64,000 nt of DNA from Campylobacter concisus. GTDB lineage: Bacteria > Campylobacterota > Campylobacteria > Campylobacterales > Campylobacteraceae. Under the pieces are notes generated by a model. That model searched no databases, had not been told where the DNA came from, and was given only the letters and a program-made list of their open reading frames with translations. Shown here in pieces: positions 36,845-48,322 of the stretch. How positions within the stretch are numbered: the first letter of the stretch is position 1; each line of letters begins with the position of its first letter. The position numbers and the translations under genes were made by a program. Location: positions 1 through 64,000 of the forward strand of contig NZ_NDYP01000012.1 in the NCBI RefSeq assembly GCF_002165775.1, in the 5' to 3' direction.

Positions 36845-39288
36845 TGCGACAAATTTTTAAATTTATCATTGCTAAAAACAAGCTTATTATTGCTCTAATT
36901 TTAGCTTTAAGCGTAGTTTTTGGCTATCTTAGTACCAAGCTTAGTGTTGATGCATCAGCTGAAACGCTACTGCTTGAGCATGATCCTGACTTAAAAGCTT
37001 ATAGAGAGATAGCCAAACGCTACGACTCACCTGGATTTTTAGTGGTTGCTTTTACTCCAAAAGATGATCTTTTTTCACCTAAAAATTTAGAACTTATCAA
37101 AAATTTAGGTGATGAACTAGCTAAAAACGATATGGTAAATAGCGTCATCTCTATAATAAATATTCCGCTTTTAAATAGTGTAAAAGGCGGGATTACTGGT
37201 ATCTTAGATCATACCCCAACGCTGCAAGATAAAGATATAAATATTTCAAAAGCAAAGCTCGAGTTTGCCAAAAGCCCGATTTACAGCGGAAATTTGATAA
37301 GCAAAGATCTAAAAACCACAGCTATTGCTCTAAATTTAAAGCAAGATGAGAAATTTAATGAGCTTGTAAATGAAAGAAATTTACTTAGCCAAAAAGAGTC
37401 AAACGGTACTATCACACAAGCTGAGCGACTTAAACTAGAGGCTCTTGCCTATGAGTTTAAAGCCTACCGAGACGAGCTTAGAAAGAGCGATCACGAAAAC
37501 CTTGAGGCCATAAAAGCAACCATAGCTAAATTTAACGCAAATGACGAGCTATTCTTAGGCGGTGCAAATATGATTGCTGATGATATGATAGGCTTTATAA
37601 AGAGCGATCTTTTGGTCTATGGCTTAAGCGTACTTGCTCTTCTTAGCTTTAGTTTGTGGCTATTTTTCAGGCAGGTTAGATGGATAGTTTTACCGATGTT
37701 TATATGTGCCGTAAGTGCTATTTTTACGACCGGAGTTTTTGGTATATTTGACTGGGAAGTGACGGTCATTAGCTCAAACTACATCGCACTTCAGCTCATC
37801 ATTACTATTTCAACAGTCATCCATCTAGTCGTTAGCTATAGAGAATTTTTCGCAAAGCATCCAAAATATAGCCAAAATCAGCTAATTTATCTAACGCTTC
37901 GTGATAAATTCTCTCCATCTTTTTGGGCGATATTTACCACGGTTATTGGCTTTAGCTCGCTTATGAGTGCTAACATAAAGCCAGTTATCATGCTTGGCGT
38001 TATGATGAGTACTGGCATTAGCGTTTCGCTTGTGCTTGCGTTTTTGCTATTTGGCGCGATAAATGTAAATTTAGAAAAATTAGCTCCCATTAGAACCTTT
38101 GAAAATAGCTTTAAATTTACAAAATACTGCGCAAATTTAGCCTTAAACTCAAGAAAGATCATCTACGTAGTTTGTGTGCTAGTTGTCTGTTTTGGCATTT
38201 ATGGTATCAGTAAGATAAAGGTTGAAAATAGCTTCATTGGCTATTTTAAAGAAAGCACAGAAATTCGCCAAGGAATGCAAGTCATTGATACTAAGCTTGG
38301 TGGCACGATACCAGTTGATGTGATAGTGAAATTTAAAGAACAAAAACAAGATAAAAATGCTGAGCAAGATGAGTTTGAAAATGAGTTTGAAAGCAACGCT
38401 AAGGATGCAAAATACTGGTTTAATAGCTATCACACAAGGGTTGCTGAGAAGATTCACGATTATCTAAAAGAGCAAAAATTTGTCGGACATGTAAGCTCAC
38501 TAGCAACCCTTATAAAAGCCATAAAAGAGCTAAATAACGGCGCGAGTGATGATTTTTTATTAGCTGCGATGTATGAGAAATTACCACAAAATTATAAAAA
38601 TATCTTATTAAGCCCTTATGTAAGCGTTGAAAATGATGAACTTAGATTTAGTATAAGGATCGTCGATAGTGACTCTGAGCTTAGACGAAATTTATTTCTA
38701 AAAGAGCTTAGAGAAGGGCTTTTAGAGCTTACTAAAAATGACAATGTAAGCATAGAAGTTGCCGGCATGATGGTGCTTTATAACAATATGCTTCAAAATT
38801 TACTTAGCTCGCAAGTTGATACTTTTGGGCTAACTGTCGCTATACTTTTTGTCATATTTTGCTTTATTTTTAGAAGCATAAAGCTAGCAACCATTGCGAT
38901 AGTTTCAAATTTAATCCCACTTTGCACACTCTTTGGCGTGATGGGATTTTTTGGCATTCCGCTTGATGTGATGAGTATAACGATCGCAGCCATTAGTATT
39001 GGTATCGGTGTTGATGATATCATTCACTACATACACCGCTTTAAAGAAGAAATGCTTACAAAAAGTGTTTTTGAGAGTATTAAAGCTGCTCATGCAAGCA
39101 TCGGATATGCGATGTATTACACATCGTTCACCATTTTTCTTGGCTTTAGTGTGATGATAACTAGCAATTTTATTCCAACTATATATTTTGGCTTACTAAC
39201 CGATCTTGTTATGGTTTTTATGCTTCTTGGCGCGCTAATCATCTTACCAAGCCTAATAGCAAGCTTTGTAAAAAAGAGCGATATTTAA
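36844..39288 (+). CDS. MMPL/RND-superfamily transporter of the mla operon
   Basis: The 814-residue inner-membrane protein has about twelve helices in two halves with two large periplasmic loops (about residues 40-240 and 430-630), the RND/MMPL layout related to HpnN and MmpL lipid exporters. The charged TM4/TM10-type motif 'ISIGIGVDDIIHYIHRF' near residue 725 carries the paired aspartates used for proton coupling. Genes for MlaF, E, D and B are absent here, so this protein may be the inner-membrane partner of MlaA and MlaC. The same three-gene order occurs in C. jejuni. Confidence 0.88.
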   Translation: MRQIFKFIIAKNKLIIALILALSVVFGYLSTKLSVDASAETLLLEHDPDLKAYREIAKRYDSPGFLVVAFTPKDDLFSPKNLELIKNLGDELAKNDMVNSVISIINIPLLNSVKGGITGILDHTPTLQDKDINISKAKLEFAKSPIYSGNLISKDLKTTAIALNLKQDEKFNELVNERNLLSQKESNGTITQAERLKLEALAYEFKAYRDELRKSDHENLEAIKATIAKFNANDELFLGGANMIADDMIGFIKSDLLVYGLSVLALLSFSLWLFFRQVRWIVLPMFICAVSAIFTTGVFGIFDWEVTVISSNYIALQLIITISTVIHLVVSYREFFAKHPKYSQNQLIYLTLRDKFSPSFWAIFTTVIGFSSLMSANIKPVIMLGVMMSTGISVSLVLAFLLFGAINVNLEKLAPIRTFENSFKFTKYCANLALNSRKIIYVVCVLVVCFGIYGISKIKVENSFIGYFKESTEIRQGMQVIDTKLGGTIPVDVIVKFKEQKQDKNAEQDEFENEFESNAKDAKYWFNSYHTRVAEKIHDYLKEQKFVGHVSSLATLIKAIKELNNGASDDFLLAAMYEKLPQNYKNILLSPYVSVENDELRFSIRIVDSDSELRRNLFLKELREGLLELTKNDNVSIEVAGMMVLYNNMLQNLLSSQVDTFGLTVAILFVIFCFIFRSIKLATIAIVSNLIPLCTLFGVMGFFGIPLDVMSITIAAISIGIGVDDIIHYIHRFKEEMLTKSVFESIKAAHASIGYAMYYTSFTIFLGFSVMITSNFIPTIYFGLLTDLVMVFMLLGALIILPSLIASFVKKSDI

Positions 39289-39295
39289 ACTAAAT

Positions 39296-39841
39296 TTATT
39301 TGATAACTTTGATGAACGAGTAGACATCGGCCACGCCATCAATATGCTTAGCATACCAAATAGCATGTTTTTCTTGTTCAATGCTATCAACTACGCCGCT
39401 AAATACAACATCGCAGCCAACTATGCTAACACGCACATTTGTGCCCTCAACTATACTATCTTTAAAAAGATTTTGCTTTAAGTTTGCAAGAATTTTTAGA
39501 CTATCGCATGGATACTCTGGCTTTTTGATACGAAGATAGGTATAAATTTTCCGCACTCCATCTGTGCTTTTGGCTAATTCTACTAGCTTATCTTCAAGCT
39601 CTTTACTATCAACGAGTCCGATAAGATAAGCATCTCCGTAAAAAACCTCTATCTCGATGTCGATATTACTAAGACCTTTTGAAAATAAAATTTTGCTTTG
39701 CAATTTGCTTTGTATAAATTTATCTCTTGTGATCGAGTAAATACCACGTTTATCACGCGAAATAGAGTACGCATCATATACATTTAGCGGCGCAGTTGCT
39801 GGAGAAAGAACCGAGGAACAAGAGCAAAAAAATAGAGCCAA
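39296..39841 (-). CDS. BON-domain lipoprotein
   Basis: At 181 residues from a TTG at 39841 the protein begins in what looks like the end of a lipoprotein signal ('ALFFCSCSS'). The frame stays open upstream (L-I-L-K-F-S-V-F-A-F-L), giving a full hydrophobic signal but with no standard start codon near the AAAAGGA at about 39876. The true start may therefore be a rare codon or lie near 39866-39871. The mature part has two BON domains ('SNIDIEIEVFYGDAYLIGLVDS', 'GTNVRVSIVGCDVVFSGVVDS'), which bind membranes; OsmY/DolP-like proteins share this. It converges with the RND gene. Confidence 0.7.
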   Translation of the reverse strand: MALFFCSCSSVLSPATAPLNVYDAYSISRDKRGIYSITRDKFIQSKLQSKILFSKGLSNIDIEIEVFYGDAYLIGLVDSKELEDKLVELAKSTDGVRKIYTYLRIKKPEYPCDSLKILANLKQNLFKDSIVEGTNVRVSIVGCDVVFSGVVDSIEQEKHAIWYAKHIDGVADVYSFIKVIK

Positions 39842-39947
39842 AAATGCAAAAACGCTAAATTTTAAAATCAGAAATCCTTTTGTAATTTCAAAAAAGTTTA
39901 TATAAAATGGGCTAAAATTTATCTAAATCTGCTAAAATAACGCGCAC

Positions 39948-40045
39948 GGAGGATAAAGTAATCTGGTGATGCTCACGGGCTTCAAACCCGATGACTGGGC
40001 GGTTGACTGTCTGGTGGGGAGTTCGATTCTCTCATCCTCTCGCCA
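39948..40045 (+). tRNA. selC: tRNA-Sec (anticodon TCA)
   Basis: About 98 bases with the oversized form of a selenocysteine tRNA. It has an anticodon arm CGGGCTTCAAACCCG with TCA in the loop, a long variable arm (about 39991-40018), the T-arm GGGAG-TTCGATT-CTCTC and an encoded GCCA end (40042-40045). The acceptor stem pairs GGAGGAT (39948-39954) with ATCCTCT (40034-40040), ending in a G-U wobble. An eighth pair would be a C-C mismatch, so the 5' end is uncertain by one base. A TAAAAT box lies at 39932-39937. It implies that selenoproteins, probably formate dehydrogenase, are encoded elsewhere. Confidence 0.88.
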
Positions 40046-40053
40046 CTCTCATT

Positions 40054-40713
40054 TTAGATTTTGCTTTTATCAAGCAAATTTATAATCCCAAACAAAATAA
40101 AACTTAATACAACCAAAACAAGGCTTAAAACTAGTGCTTCATCGCTTTTACCATCGTATACGGCATTATAAATAGCAAGCGAAATAGTGTCTGTTTTGCC
40201 TATGATATTGCCACCCAAAATTAGTGTTATGCCAACCTCGCCAAGTCCACGCGAGATCGCTAAAATAAAAGCTGATGCTACGCTTTTCGCAACGCATGGA
40301 AAGAGCACGAAAATAGCTGTTTGAAATTTATCTTTCCCAAGGCTGTATGCTGCTTCACTTAGGCTTTTTGAAAGTGAGCCAAGAGCAGAAGCGACAGGCT
40401 TTACAAATAGTGGTAAAGAGGCTATAAAAGCAGCTAGCACAAGAGCCTTAAAACTAAAAATAATTTCTAAATTTAAAGCCTTGCCGACGATACCATTTTT
40501 GCCAAGCAGATAAAGCAGTAAAAATCCAGTAGCAATGGGCGGAAAGATGAGCGGAAAAGTTACGATCACCTCTAAAATAGCTTTAAATTTAGCCTTACTA
40601 AAAGCTAAATAATAAGCCAGAGCCAGCCCAAAAACGATAAGCAAAGCCCCTTGGCACAAAACGACCTTTATGCTTAAAAATAGCGGATCAAAAAGCCAAG
40701 AGAGCTCTTGCAA
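40054..40713 (-). CDS. ModB-like ABC transporter permease (second system)
   Basis: A 219-residue permease of five or six helices with the coupling motif 'EAAYSLGKDKFQTAIFVLFP' and 'SRGLGEVGITLILGGNIIG', close in pattern to ModB. It lies 8 bases downstream of a ModA-like binding-protein gene, so the pair forms an anion importer, probably for molybdate or tungstate. No ATPase gene is adjacent; ModC from the first system could serve. Its 3' end is 8 bases from the tRNA-Sec 3' end (convergent). Confidence 0.85.
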   Translation of the reverse strand: MQELSWLFDPLFLSIKVVLCQGALLIVFGLALAYYLAFSKAKFKAILEVIVTFPLIFPPIATGFLLLYLLGKNGIVGKALNLEIIFSFKALVLAAFIASLPLFVKPVASALGSLSKSLSEAAYSLGKDKFQTAIFVLFPCVAKSVASAFILAISRGLGEVGITLILGGNIIGKTDTISLAIYNAVYDGKSDEALVLSLVLVVLSFILFGIINLLDKSKI

Positions 40714-40721
40714 GCTTAGCC

Positions 40722-41420
40722 TTATCTTATGCCAAATTTAGTGTAAATTTCTTTTGATCTCTCACTTTTTAGCTCATTTAAAAATTTCTCACAATCAGCC
40801 TTTTTGTCGCATCCTTCAAGCTTTGCCGCTACGATGTTTGCTGGAGCGTAAAGCGCTTTGTCTATCAAGATAAAACTACCAAATTCATCTTTGTGCGCAT
40901 TTAGTTCGGTCTGATTAATAAATCCAGCATCAACTTCGCCGTTTAATACATAAGTAACGACTTGTGGCACGCCGGCAACCGCTAAAATTTTATCCTTTAG
41001 CTCGCCACTTAAATTTGCTTTTTGCATAAATTCATTCGCTCTTTTGCCATAAACCGTCTTTACAGCATCTGGCATAGCGATCTTAGAAAGCGCTTTTAGC
41101 TCTTCAACTTTTTCAATTTTCACACCTTTTTTGGTAGCCAGCACCAAAGCACCTGAGCCTAAATTTACATACTCGGCGATCTTTAGATCAGACTTTTTCA
41201 AAAAGTCCTCATCGCCCACGATCACGTCAGTTTTGCCCTCTTTTGCCTGAGCCATGATAGCTGTGATGTTTGCAAAAGAAGTGTCGATATTTACGCCATC
41301 TTTTTTGAGATTTTGCGCGACTGCCTCAACTATCTTTTTATATCCGCCGCCCGCACTTACTAGCAAATTTTCATTACCAAATGCAAAAATTGCAACCATT
41401 AAAAGTAAGAACTTTTTCAT
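40722..41420 (-). CDS. ModA-like periplasmic substrate-binding protein (second system)
   Basis: The 232-residue precursor has signal peptide 'KKFLLLMVAIFAFGNE'. It has the type II binding-protein pattern of ModA-like proteins ('LLVSAGGGYKKIVEAVAQ', 'AGVPQVVTYVLNGEVDAGFINQTEL'). The TTTS motif near the N-terminus of TupA tungstate-binding proteins is missing, and AGGGYK takes its place. The ligand may be molybdate, tungstate or another oxyanion. Two cysteines ('GCDKKADC') near the C-terminus could form a disulfide. Confidence 0.82.
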   Translation of the reverse strand: MKKFLLLMVAIFAFGNENLLVSAGGGYKKIVEAVAQNLKKDGVNIDTSFANITAIMAQAKEGKTDVIVGDEDFLKKSDLKIAEYVNLGSGALVLATKKGVKIEKVEELKALSKIAMPDAVKTVYGKRANEFMQKANLSGELKDKILAVAGVPQVVTYVLNGEVDAGFINQTELNAHKDEFGSFILIDKALYAPANIVAAKLEGCDKKADCEKFLNELKSERSKEIYTKFGIR

Positions 41421-41518
41421 ATTTTTCCTTTAAAAGTAAAATTTCAAGATTTTATAAAATATACTCTTATACATTCTTAAAATATATTTTTATAATTTTT
41501 ACTTTTCTACCAAAATGC

Positions 41519-41524
41519 TATAAT
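41519..41524 (+). promoter_or_regulatory. -10 box (TATAAT) for the pncB gene
   Basis: TATAAT lies 20 bases before the ATG at 41545, followed by an AAAAAAGGA ribosome site; the leader is very short. Confidence 0.5.
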
Positions 41525-41544
41525 CACACCAAAAAAGGACAAAT

Positions 41545-42633
41545 ATGAACGAACTTGAGCTAAAGTTGCAAGGCAAGATAGATAGGCTAACAGACAAGAC
41601 CTTTAGGCTAGATCCAAGGATCGGTGAGGGTTATTTCACGGCGAAATATTTTCTAAAAGTAAATGAGATAATTAAGCAAAATTTACCCGATCAGCATGTG
41701 ACGATGCAGTTTTTCCAAAGGCGCGATGATATCGTGCTTTGCGGCATTGACGAGGTTTTAGCCGTCATTAATAAATTTGCCAAAGACCCAAGCGAGCTTG
41801 AAATTTATGCACTTAATGATGGCGATATAATAAATGCAAACGAGCCAGTTTTAAAGATAAGCGGCAAGTATGAAAATTTTGGCTTTTTAGAAAACGTGAT
41901 CGACGCGACCCTTACTAGAAGAAGCTGCGTGGCGACAAATTCAAGAGACGTGATAAGAGCGGCAAATGGCAAGGACGTCTTTAGCATGGCAGACAGGCAA
42001 GATGACATCTGCACGCAACCAGGCGACGGCTATGCATCATTTGTAGGCGGCATCAAAAAGGTCGCTACAGATGCTCAGGGCGAGCTTACTGGGCTAAAAG
42101 GTGGTGGCACCATGCCTCATGCGCTTATTCAAATGTGCGGTGGAGATATAGTAAAAGCCTCAGAAATTTATGCTAAAACCTTTGAAAATGAGAAGATCAC
42201 GGCATTGGTGGACTATAACAACGACGTGATCATAGATGCATTAAAGGCTGCAAATGCCTTAAAAGAGAGGCTTGGCGCGGTTAGAGTCGATACTAGTAAA
42301 AATTTGATTGATAAATATTTTGATGATAAGGATACTAGCGGGTTTGACCCACATGGCGTTTGCAAGGAGCTTATATTTGCTCTAAGAGAGGCGCTTGATA
42401 AAGCTGGCTTTAAATACGTTAAAATCGTCGTTAGCTCAGGCTTTAGTCCTAAGATTATAGAAGATTTTGAAGCTCATAACACGCCGGTTGATACTTATGG
42501 CGTTGGAAGTTATCTTGTTAAAAATGACATTTGTGGCTTTACTGGCGATCTAGTCGAGCTAAACGGCAAAAATGAGGCTAAATTTGGCAGGAAAAATTTC
42601 GCTTCAGATAAGCTAAAGAGAGTGAAATTTTAA
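41545..42633 (+). CDS. pncB: Nicotinate phosphoribosyltransferase-type enzyme
   Basis: The 362-residue protein starts 'RLTDKTFRLDPRIGEGYFTAKYF' and has 'ATLTRRSCVATNSRDVIRAA', 'GLKGGGTMPHALIQ' and 'RVDTSKNLIDKYF' in the order of the short nicotinate phosphoribosyltransferase family. The GGTMPHAL segment binds the phosphoribosyl phosphate in this family. It makes nicotinate mononucleotide from nicotinate for NAD salvage. The symbol is by family. It leads a run of closely spaced genes with mixed functions. Confidence 0.85.
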   Translation: MNELELKLQGKIDRLTDKTFRLDPRIGEGYFTAKYFLKVNEIIKQNLPDQHVTMQFFQRRDDIVLCGIDEVLAVINKFAKDPSELEIYALNDGDIINANEPVLKISGKYENFGFLENVIDATLTRRSCVATNSRDVIRAANGKDVFSMADRQDDICTQPGDGYASFVGGIKKVATDAQGELTGLKGGGTMPHALIQMCGGDIVKASEIYAKTFENEKITALVDYNNDVIIDALKAANALKERLGAVRVDTSKNLIDKYFDDKDTSGFDPHGVCKELIFALREALDKAGFKYVKIVVSSGFSPKIIEDFEAHNTPVDTYGVGSYLVKNDICGFTGDLVELNGKNEAKFGRKNFASDKLKRVKF

Positions 42634-42641
42634 GAGAAAAG

Positions 42642-43139
42642 ATGAAATTTATAAAAATTTTAATATTTCTGTCACTTTTGCTGACTACTTGCACTGCCGC
42701 AAACTACGCTAATGCCTTTGAAAAGATTGGCATCTTTGAAGACGGAGTTTATCGTTTTAGCAAAAATGGACTTGGCGTCAAAAAAGACCTGCTTGTAAAG
42801 GTGATCTCTGTGCAAAACGCAGAAATTCCTCACAAAAAGATCATCTCGATGCTAAATATCCCTAAAAAATCTAAAATAAATAACTTTAAAACAAGCGATG
42901 CTGGCGCAATAGTGTGGCCATTTTACGAGTTTGAGGGCAAATTTTTAACGACAATAATCGTTGAAAATATAAAAAAAGAAGATAGCGATCAAAAGCTACT
43001 TAAGATGTTAGAGCTTAAACATCCGTTTTACTCAACGCTCCAAGCTCGAAGAAAAGGGGCTAAAGACGCCATAGACGTGAAATACGTGCTAAATTTCAAA
43101 GAGGCAAAGCTGGTAAAATCGTTTCAAAGTCGCCCTTAA
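42642..43139 (+). CDS. Hypothetical exported protein
   Basis: A 165-residue product with an N-terminal signal ('FIKILIFLSLLLTTCTAANYANA'). The LTTC preceding the possible lipid cysteine is not a standard lipobox (threonine at -1), so ordinary cleavage after an Ala-X-Ala site is more likely. The mature part is basic, with no family I recognise. It starts 8 bases after pncB, so it is co-transcribed. Confidence 0.7.
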   Translation: MKFIKILIFLSLLLTTCTAANYANAFEKIGIFEDGVYRFSKNGLGVKKDLLVKVISVQNAEIPHKKIISMLNIPKKSKINNFKTSDAGAIVWPFYEFEGKFLTTIIVENIKKEDSDQKLLKMLELKHPFYSTLQARRKGAKDAIDVKYVLNFKEAKLVKSFQSRP

Positions 43140-43193
43140 AACTTTATTTTAAATAAATTTCATTAAAATGGCGTAATCAAAAAAGGATCATCT

Positions 43194-44066
43194 TTGCAAA
43201 ATTTCAAGAATATAAACGTCGCTCACTCGCCTGATGCTGACGATATTTTCATGTATGCCGCGGTCAAATTTGGCTGGGTTAGCAGTAAAAATTTAGCCTT
43301 CACATCAAAGGCACTTGATATAGAAACACTAAACGAAGAGGCGCTAAAAGGTACTTATGAGGCCACAGCAATCAGCTTTGCACTCTATCCAAAAATTTGC
43401 GACGAGTATGCACTTTTACGCTGCGCCGTGAGCTTTGGCAATGGATATGGCCCAAAGCTTATCAAGCTAAAAGGCAAGCAGCTAAAGCGAAATTTCAAGG
43501 TCGCACTCTCTGGCAAAAACACGACAAATGCACTGCTCTTTCGCATAGCCTACCCAGAGGCAAGGATCGTTTATAAAAATTTCCTTGAGATCGAAAATGC
43601 TGTACTTAGCGGCGAAGTCGATGCTGGCGTGCTCATACATGAAAGTATCTTAAATTTCTCAGGCGAGCTCTGCGTAGAGCGTGAAATTTGGGACATCTGG
43701 AGCGAGCTAAACGGCGAAAATTTACCACTTCCACTTGGTGGCATGGCGCTTAGACGAAGCCTGCCCATAACCGACGCGATCGAGTGCGAGAGAGTGCTTA
43801 GCGAGGCTGTCAGGATCGCCACTTCGCACAAGCCATTTTTATCTCACATGCTAATGGAGCGAAACCTCATCAGAGTTGGCAAAGAGGATCTTAAAGCGTA
43901 TCTAAATTTATACGCAAATGACGAGTCAATAAGCATGAACGAAACGCAGCTAAAAGCGCTAAATAAGCTCTATCAAATAGGCTATGACAAAGGCTTTTTT
44001 GAAAAGCCAATCGACGTAAACGACTACCTAATCCCAACTGAATACAACGAAGTAAGGTTTAGCTGA
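43194..44066 (+). CDS. mqnD: Menaquinone biosynthesis (futalosine pathway) protein, MqnD type
   Basis: The 290-residue protein has the periplasmic-binding-protein-like fold of MqnA/MqnD, starting 'INVAHSPDADDIFMYAAVKFGW', with 'ALSGKNTTNALLFRIAYPEA', 'EVDAGVLIHESILNF' and 'LPLPLGGMALRR'. These match MqnD (1,4-dihydroxy-6-naphthoate synthase) better than MqnA. Campylobacter make menaquinone by this pathway for anaerobic respiration. The start is TTG at 43194 behind AAAAGGA. It overlaps fliQ by one base. Confidence 0.82.
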   Translation: MQNFKNINVAHSPDADDIFMYAAVKFGWVSSKNLAFTSKALDIETLNEEALKGTYEATAISFALYPKICDEYALLRCAVSFGNGYGPKLIKLKGKQLKRNFKVALSGKNTTNALLFRIAYPEARIVYKNFLEIENAVLSGEVDAGVLIHESILNFSGELCVEREIWDIWSELNGENLPLPLGGMALRRSLPITDAIECERVLSEAVRIATSHKPFLSHMLMERNLIRVGKEDLKAYLNLYANDESISMNETQLKALNKLYQIGYDKGFFEKPIDVNDYLIPTEYNEVRFS

Positions 44067-44332
44067 TGCAAAGTACGCTTGTCTCGCTTGGAGTTGAAAC
44101 CTTTAAGATCGCCCTTTACATCAGCCTTCCGATGCTGCTAAGCGGCCTAATCGCAGGTCTTATCATCTCCATTTTTCAAGCGACCACACAGATAAACGAA
44201 ACCACGCTAAGCTTTGTGCCAAAAATTTTGCTAGTCGTCGTTGTTATCATATTTTTGATGCCTTGGATGATCTCGATGATGGTTGAATTTACCACTCGCA
44301 TGTTTGAGTTTATACCGGAATTTATCCAGTGA
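44066..44332 (+). CDS. fliQ: Flagellar export apparatus protein FliQ
   Basis: An 88-residue protein with two membrane helices and the FliQ pattern 'ISLPMLLSGLIAGLIISIFQATTQINE' (read in parts) and 'FVPKILLVVVVIIFLMPWM'. It is part of the FliPQR export gate of the flagellar type III system that exports flagellin. Its ATG overlaps the mqnD stop (TGATG), and its own TGA overlaps the murB GTG. Confidence 0.96.
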   Translation: MQSTLVSLGVETFKIALYISLPMLLSGLIAGLIISIFQATTQINETTLSFVPKILLVVVVIIFLMPWMISMMVEFTTRMFEFIPEFIQ

Positions 44333-45126
44333 CGAGGCTTGTTGATTTTTCTAAATTTACCTCGGTTAGGATAGGCGGCGTGCATGAAGTTTTTGAGGTA
44401 ACTAGCCTTGAAGATCTAAGCTCACCTTACTTTTTAGGCGCTGTGATGATAGGCGGAGGCAATAACCTTCTTATCTCGCCAAATCCCCCAAAAATGGCGA
44501 TGTTCGGCAAAAGTTTTGACTATATAAATTTAGAAATTTGTGATGAAAAAATTTACCTTGAGATAGGTGCTGCGACAAAATCAGCTAAAATTTATAACTT
44601 CTGCAAACAAAATAACATCGCGAACCTTGAGTTTTTAAAAAATATCCCAGGCACGCTTGGCGGACTTATAAAAATGAACGCTGGGCTGCTTAAATTTAGC
44701 ATAAGCGACAACCTCACGCATGTGCGTCTGGCTCGTGGCTGGGTGAGCAAGGATGAGATAAACTTTAGCTACCGCCACAGCGGCATAGATGAGGCCATTT
44801 TGGGGGCTAAATTTAAGCTTTCTAGTGGCTTTGACGTAAGCATTTCTGAAGCTATCAGCGCAAAAAGGGCAAATCAGCCAAAAGGAGCTAGCTTTGGTAG
44901 CTGCTTTGTAAATCCTGATGGTCACTTTGCAGGGGCATTGCTTGAGGCAGTTGGGCTAAAAGGATACGTGATAGGCGGAGCGAAATTTAGCGAGGAGCAC
45001 GCAAATTTTTTGATAAATTTTAACCACGCAAGCTTTGAGGACGCCACTAGCCTTATAAATTTGGCAAAGGCTAGAGTTTTAGAGAAATTTGGAGTAGAGC
45101 TTAAGACTGAAGTTTGCATTTTATAA
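44329..45126 (+). CDS. murB: UDP-N-acetylenolpyruvoylglucosamine reductase
   Basis: The 265-residue short-type MurB of epsilonproteobacteria starts at GTG 44329, overlapping the fliQ stop (GTGA). FAD-binding motif 'MIGGGNNLLISPNPP' and 'LEFLKNIPGTLGGLIKMNAG' are typical. The catalytic serine segment is 'KGASFGSCFVNPDGHFAGALLE', here quoted as GASFGSCF plus HFAGALLE. It reduces the enolpyruvyl group to make UDP-MurNAc for peptidoglycan. Confidence 0.95.
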   Translation: MTRLVDFSKFTSVRIGGVHEVFEVTSLEDLSSPYFLGAVMIGGGNNLLISPNPPKMAMFGKSFDYINLEICDEKIYLEIGAATKSAKIYNFCKQNNIANLEFLKNIPGTLGGLIKMNAGLLKFSISDNLTHVRLARGWVSKDEINFSYRHSGIDEAILGAKFKLSSGFDVSISEAISAKRANQPKGASFGSCFVNPDGHFAGALLEAVGLKGYVIGGAKFSEEHANFLINFNHASFEDATSLINLAKARVLEKFGVELKTEVCIL

Positions 45127-45134
45127 GGATGATG

Positions 45135-45623
45135 ATGAGTGAGTTTTTGAGCGAAGTTTTTACCCTTTCATTTTTATTTATAGCTATTGGGTTTTACGCC
45201 ATTTATAGGGCTAAAAAGGCGCAAAGCGAGCATGAGAAAAATATGGCTGATTACGATAAAAATCTGCTAAATTTTGCCAAAATTTTAGGTGTTCAAAATC
45301 ACATCGATCTAGTTAAATTTGATGAAATTTTAGCCCAGGCCTTAAAAGAAAAACTAATTTTTAAATTTAATAAATTAACCTCACAAGAGGAATTTATATC
45401 TTTTATAAAAGATGAGAATTTCAAAACCAAACCCCAAATTTCACAAAATAATATCGATGAAGCCTTTCTTACACTTTGTGCTAGCTCGCTTGTAGAGCCG
45501 CTAAATTTTGCGATACTAAAAAACGAAGATCAAATTTATGGATTTTTGTTTGAAAAAGAGCATCTTTTTGCTCTTATTGATAGCGCTGCGCTGCTTGGCG
45601 AAAATATTATAATTTGCGAGTAA
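45135..45623 (+). CDS. Hypothetical membrane-anchored protein
   Basis: Three ATG codons run in tandem (45129, 45132, 45135); the last is best spaced from AAGGA at 45125-45129 and gives 162 residues. The frame can be extended to 45114 within murB but lacks a ribosome site. The N-terminus is one membrane helix ('FTLSFLFIAIGFYAIYRAKKA') followed by a charged helical cytoplasmic domain. I recognise no family. It follows murB closely and precedes recA. Confidence 0.65.
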   Translation: MSEFLSEVFTLSFLFIAIGFYAIYRAKKAQSEHEKNMADYDKNLLNFAKILGVQNHIDLVKFDEILAQALKEKLIFKFNKLTSQEEFISFIKDENFKTKPQISQNNIDEAFLTLCASSLVEPLNFAILKNEDQIYGFLFEKEHLFALIDSAALLGENIIICE

Positions 45624-45685
45624 ATCAAGTAAAATTCATCTCTTTTTAGATAAAATCAAGCCAAATTTCAACTATAAGGTAAAAA

Positions 45686-48320
<2,635 letters not shown>

Positions 48321-48322
48321 GA

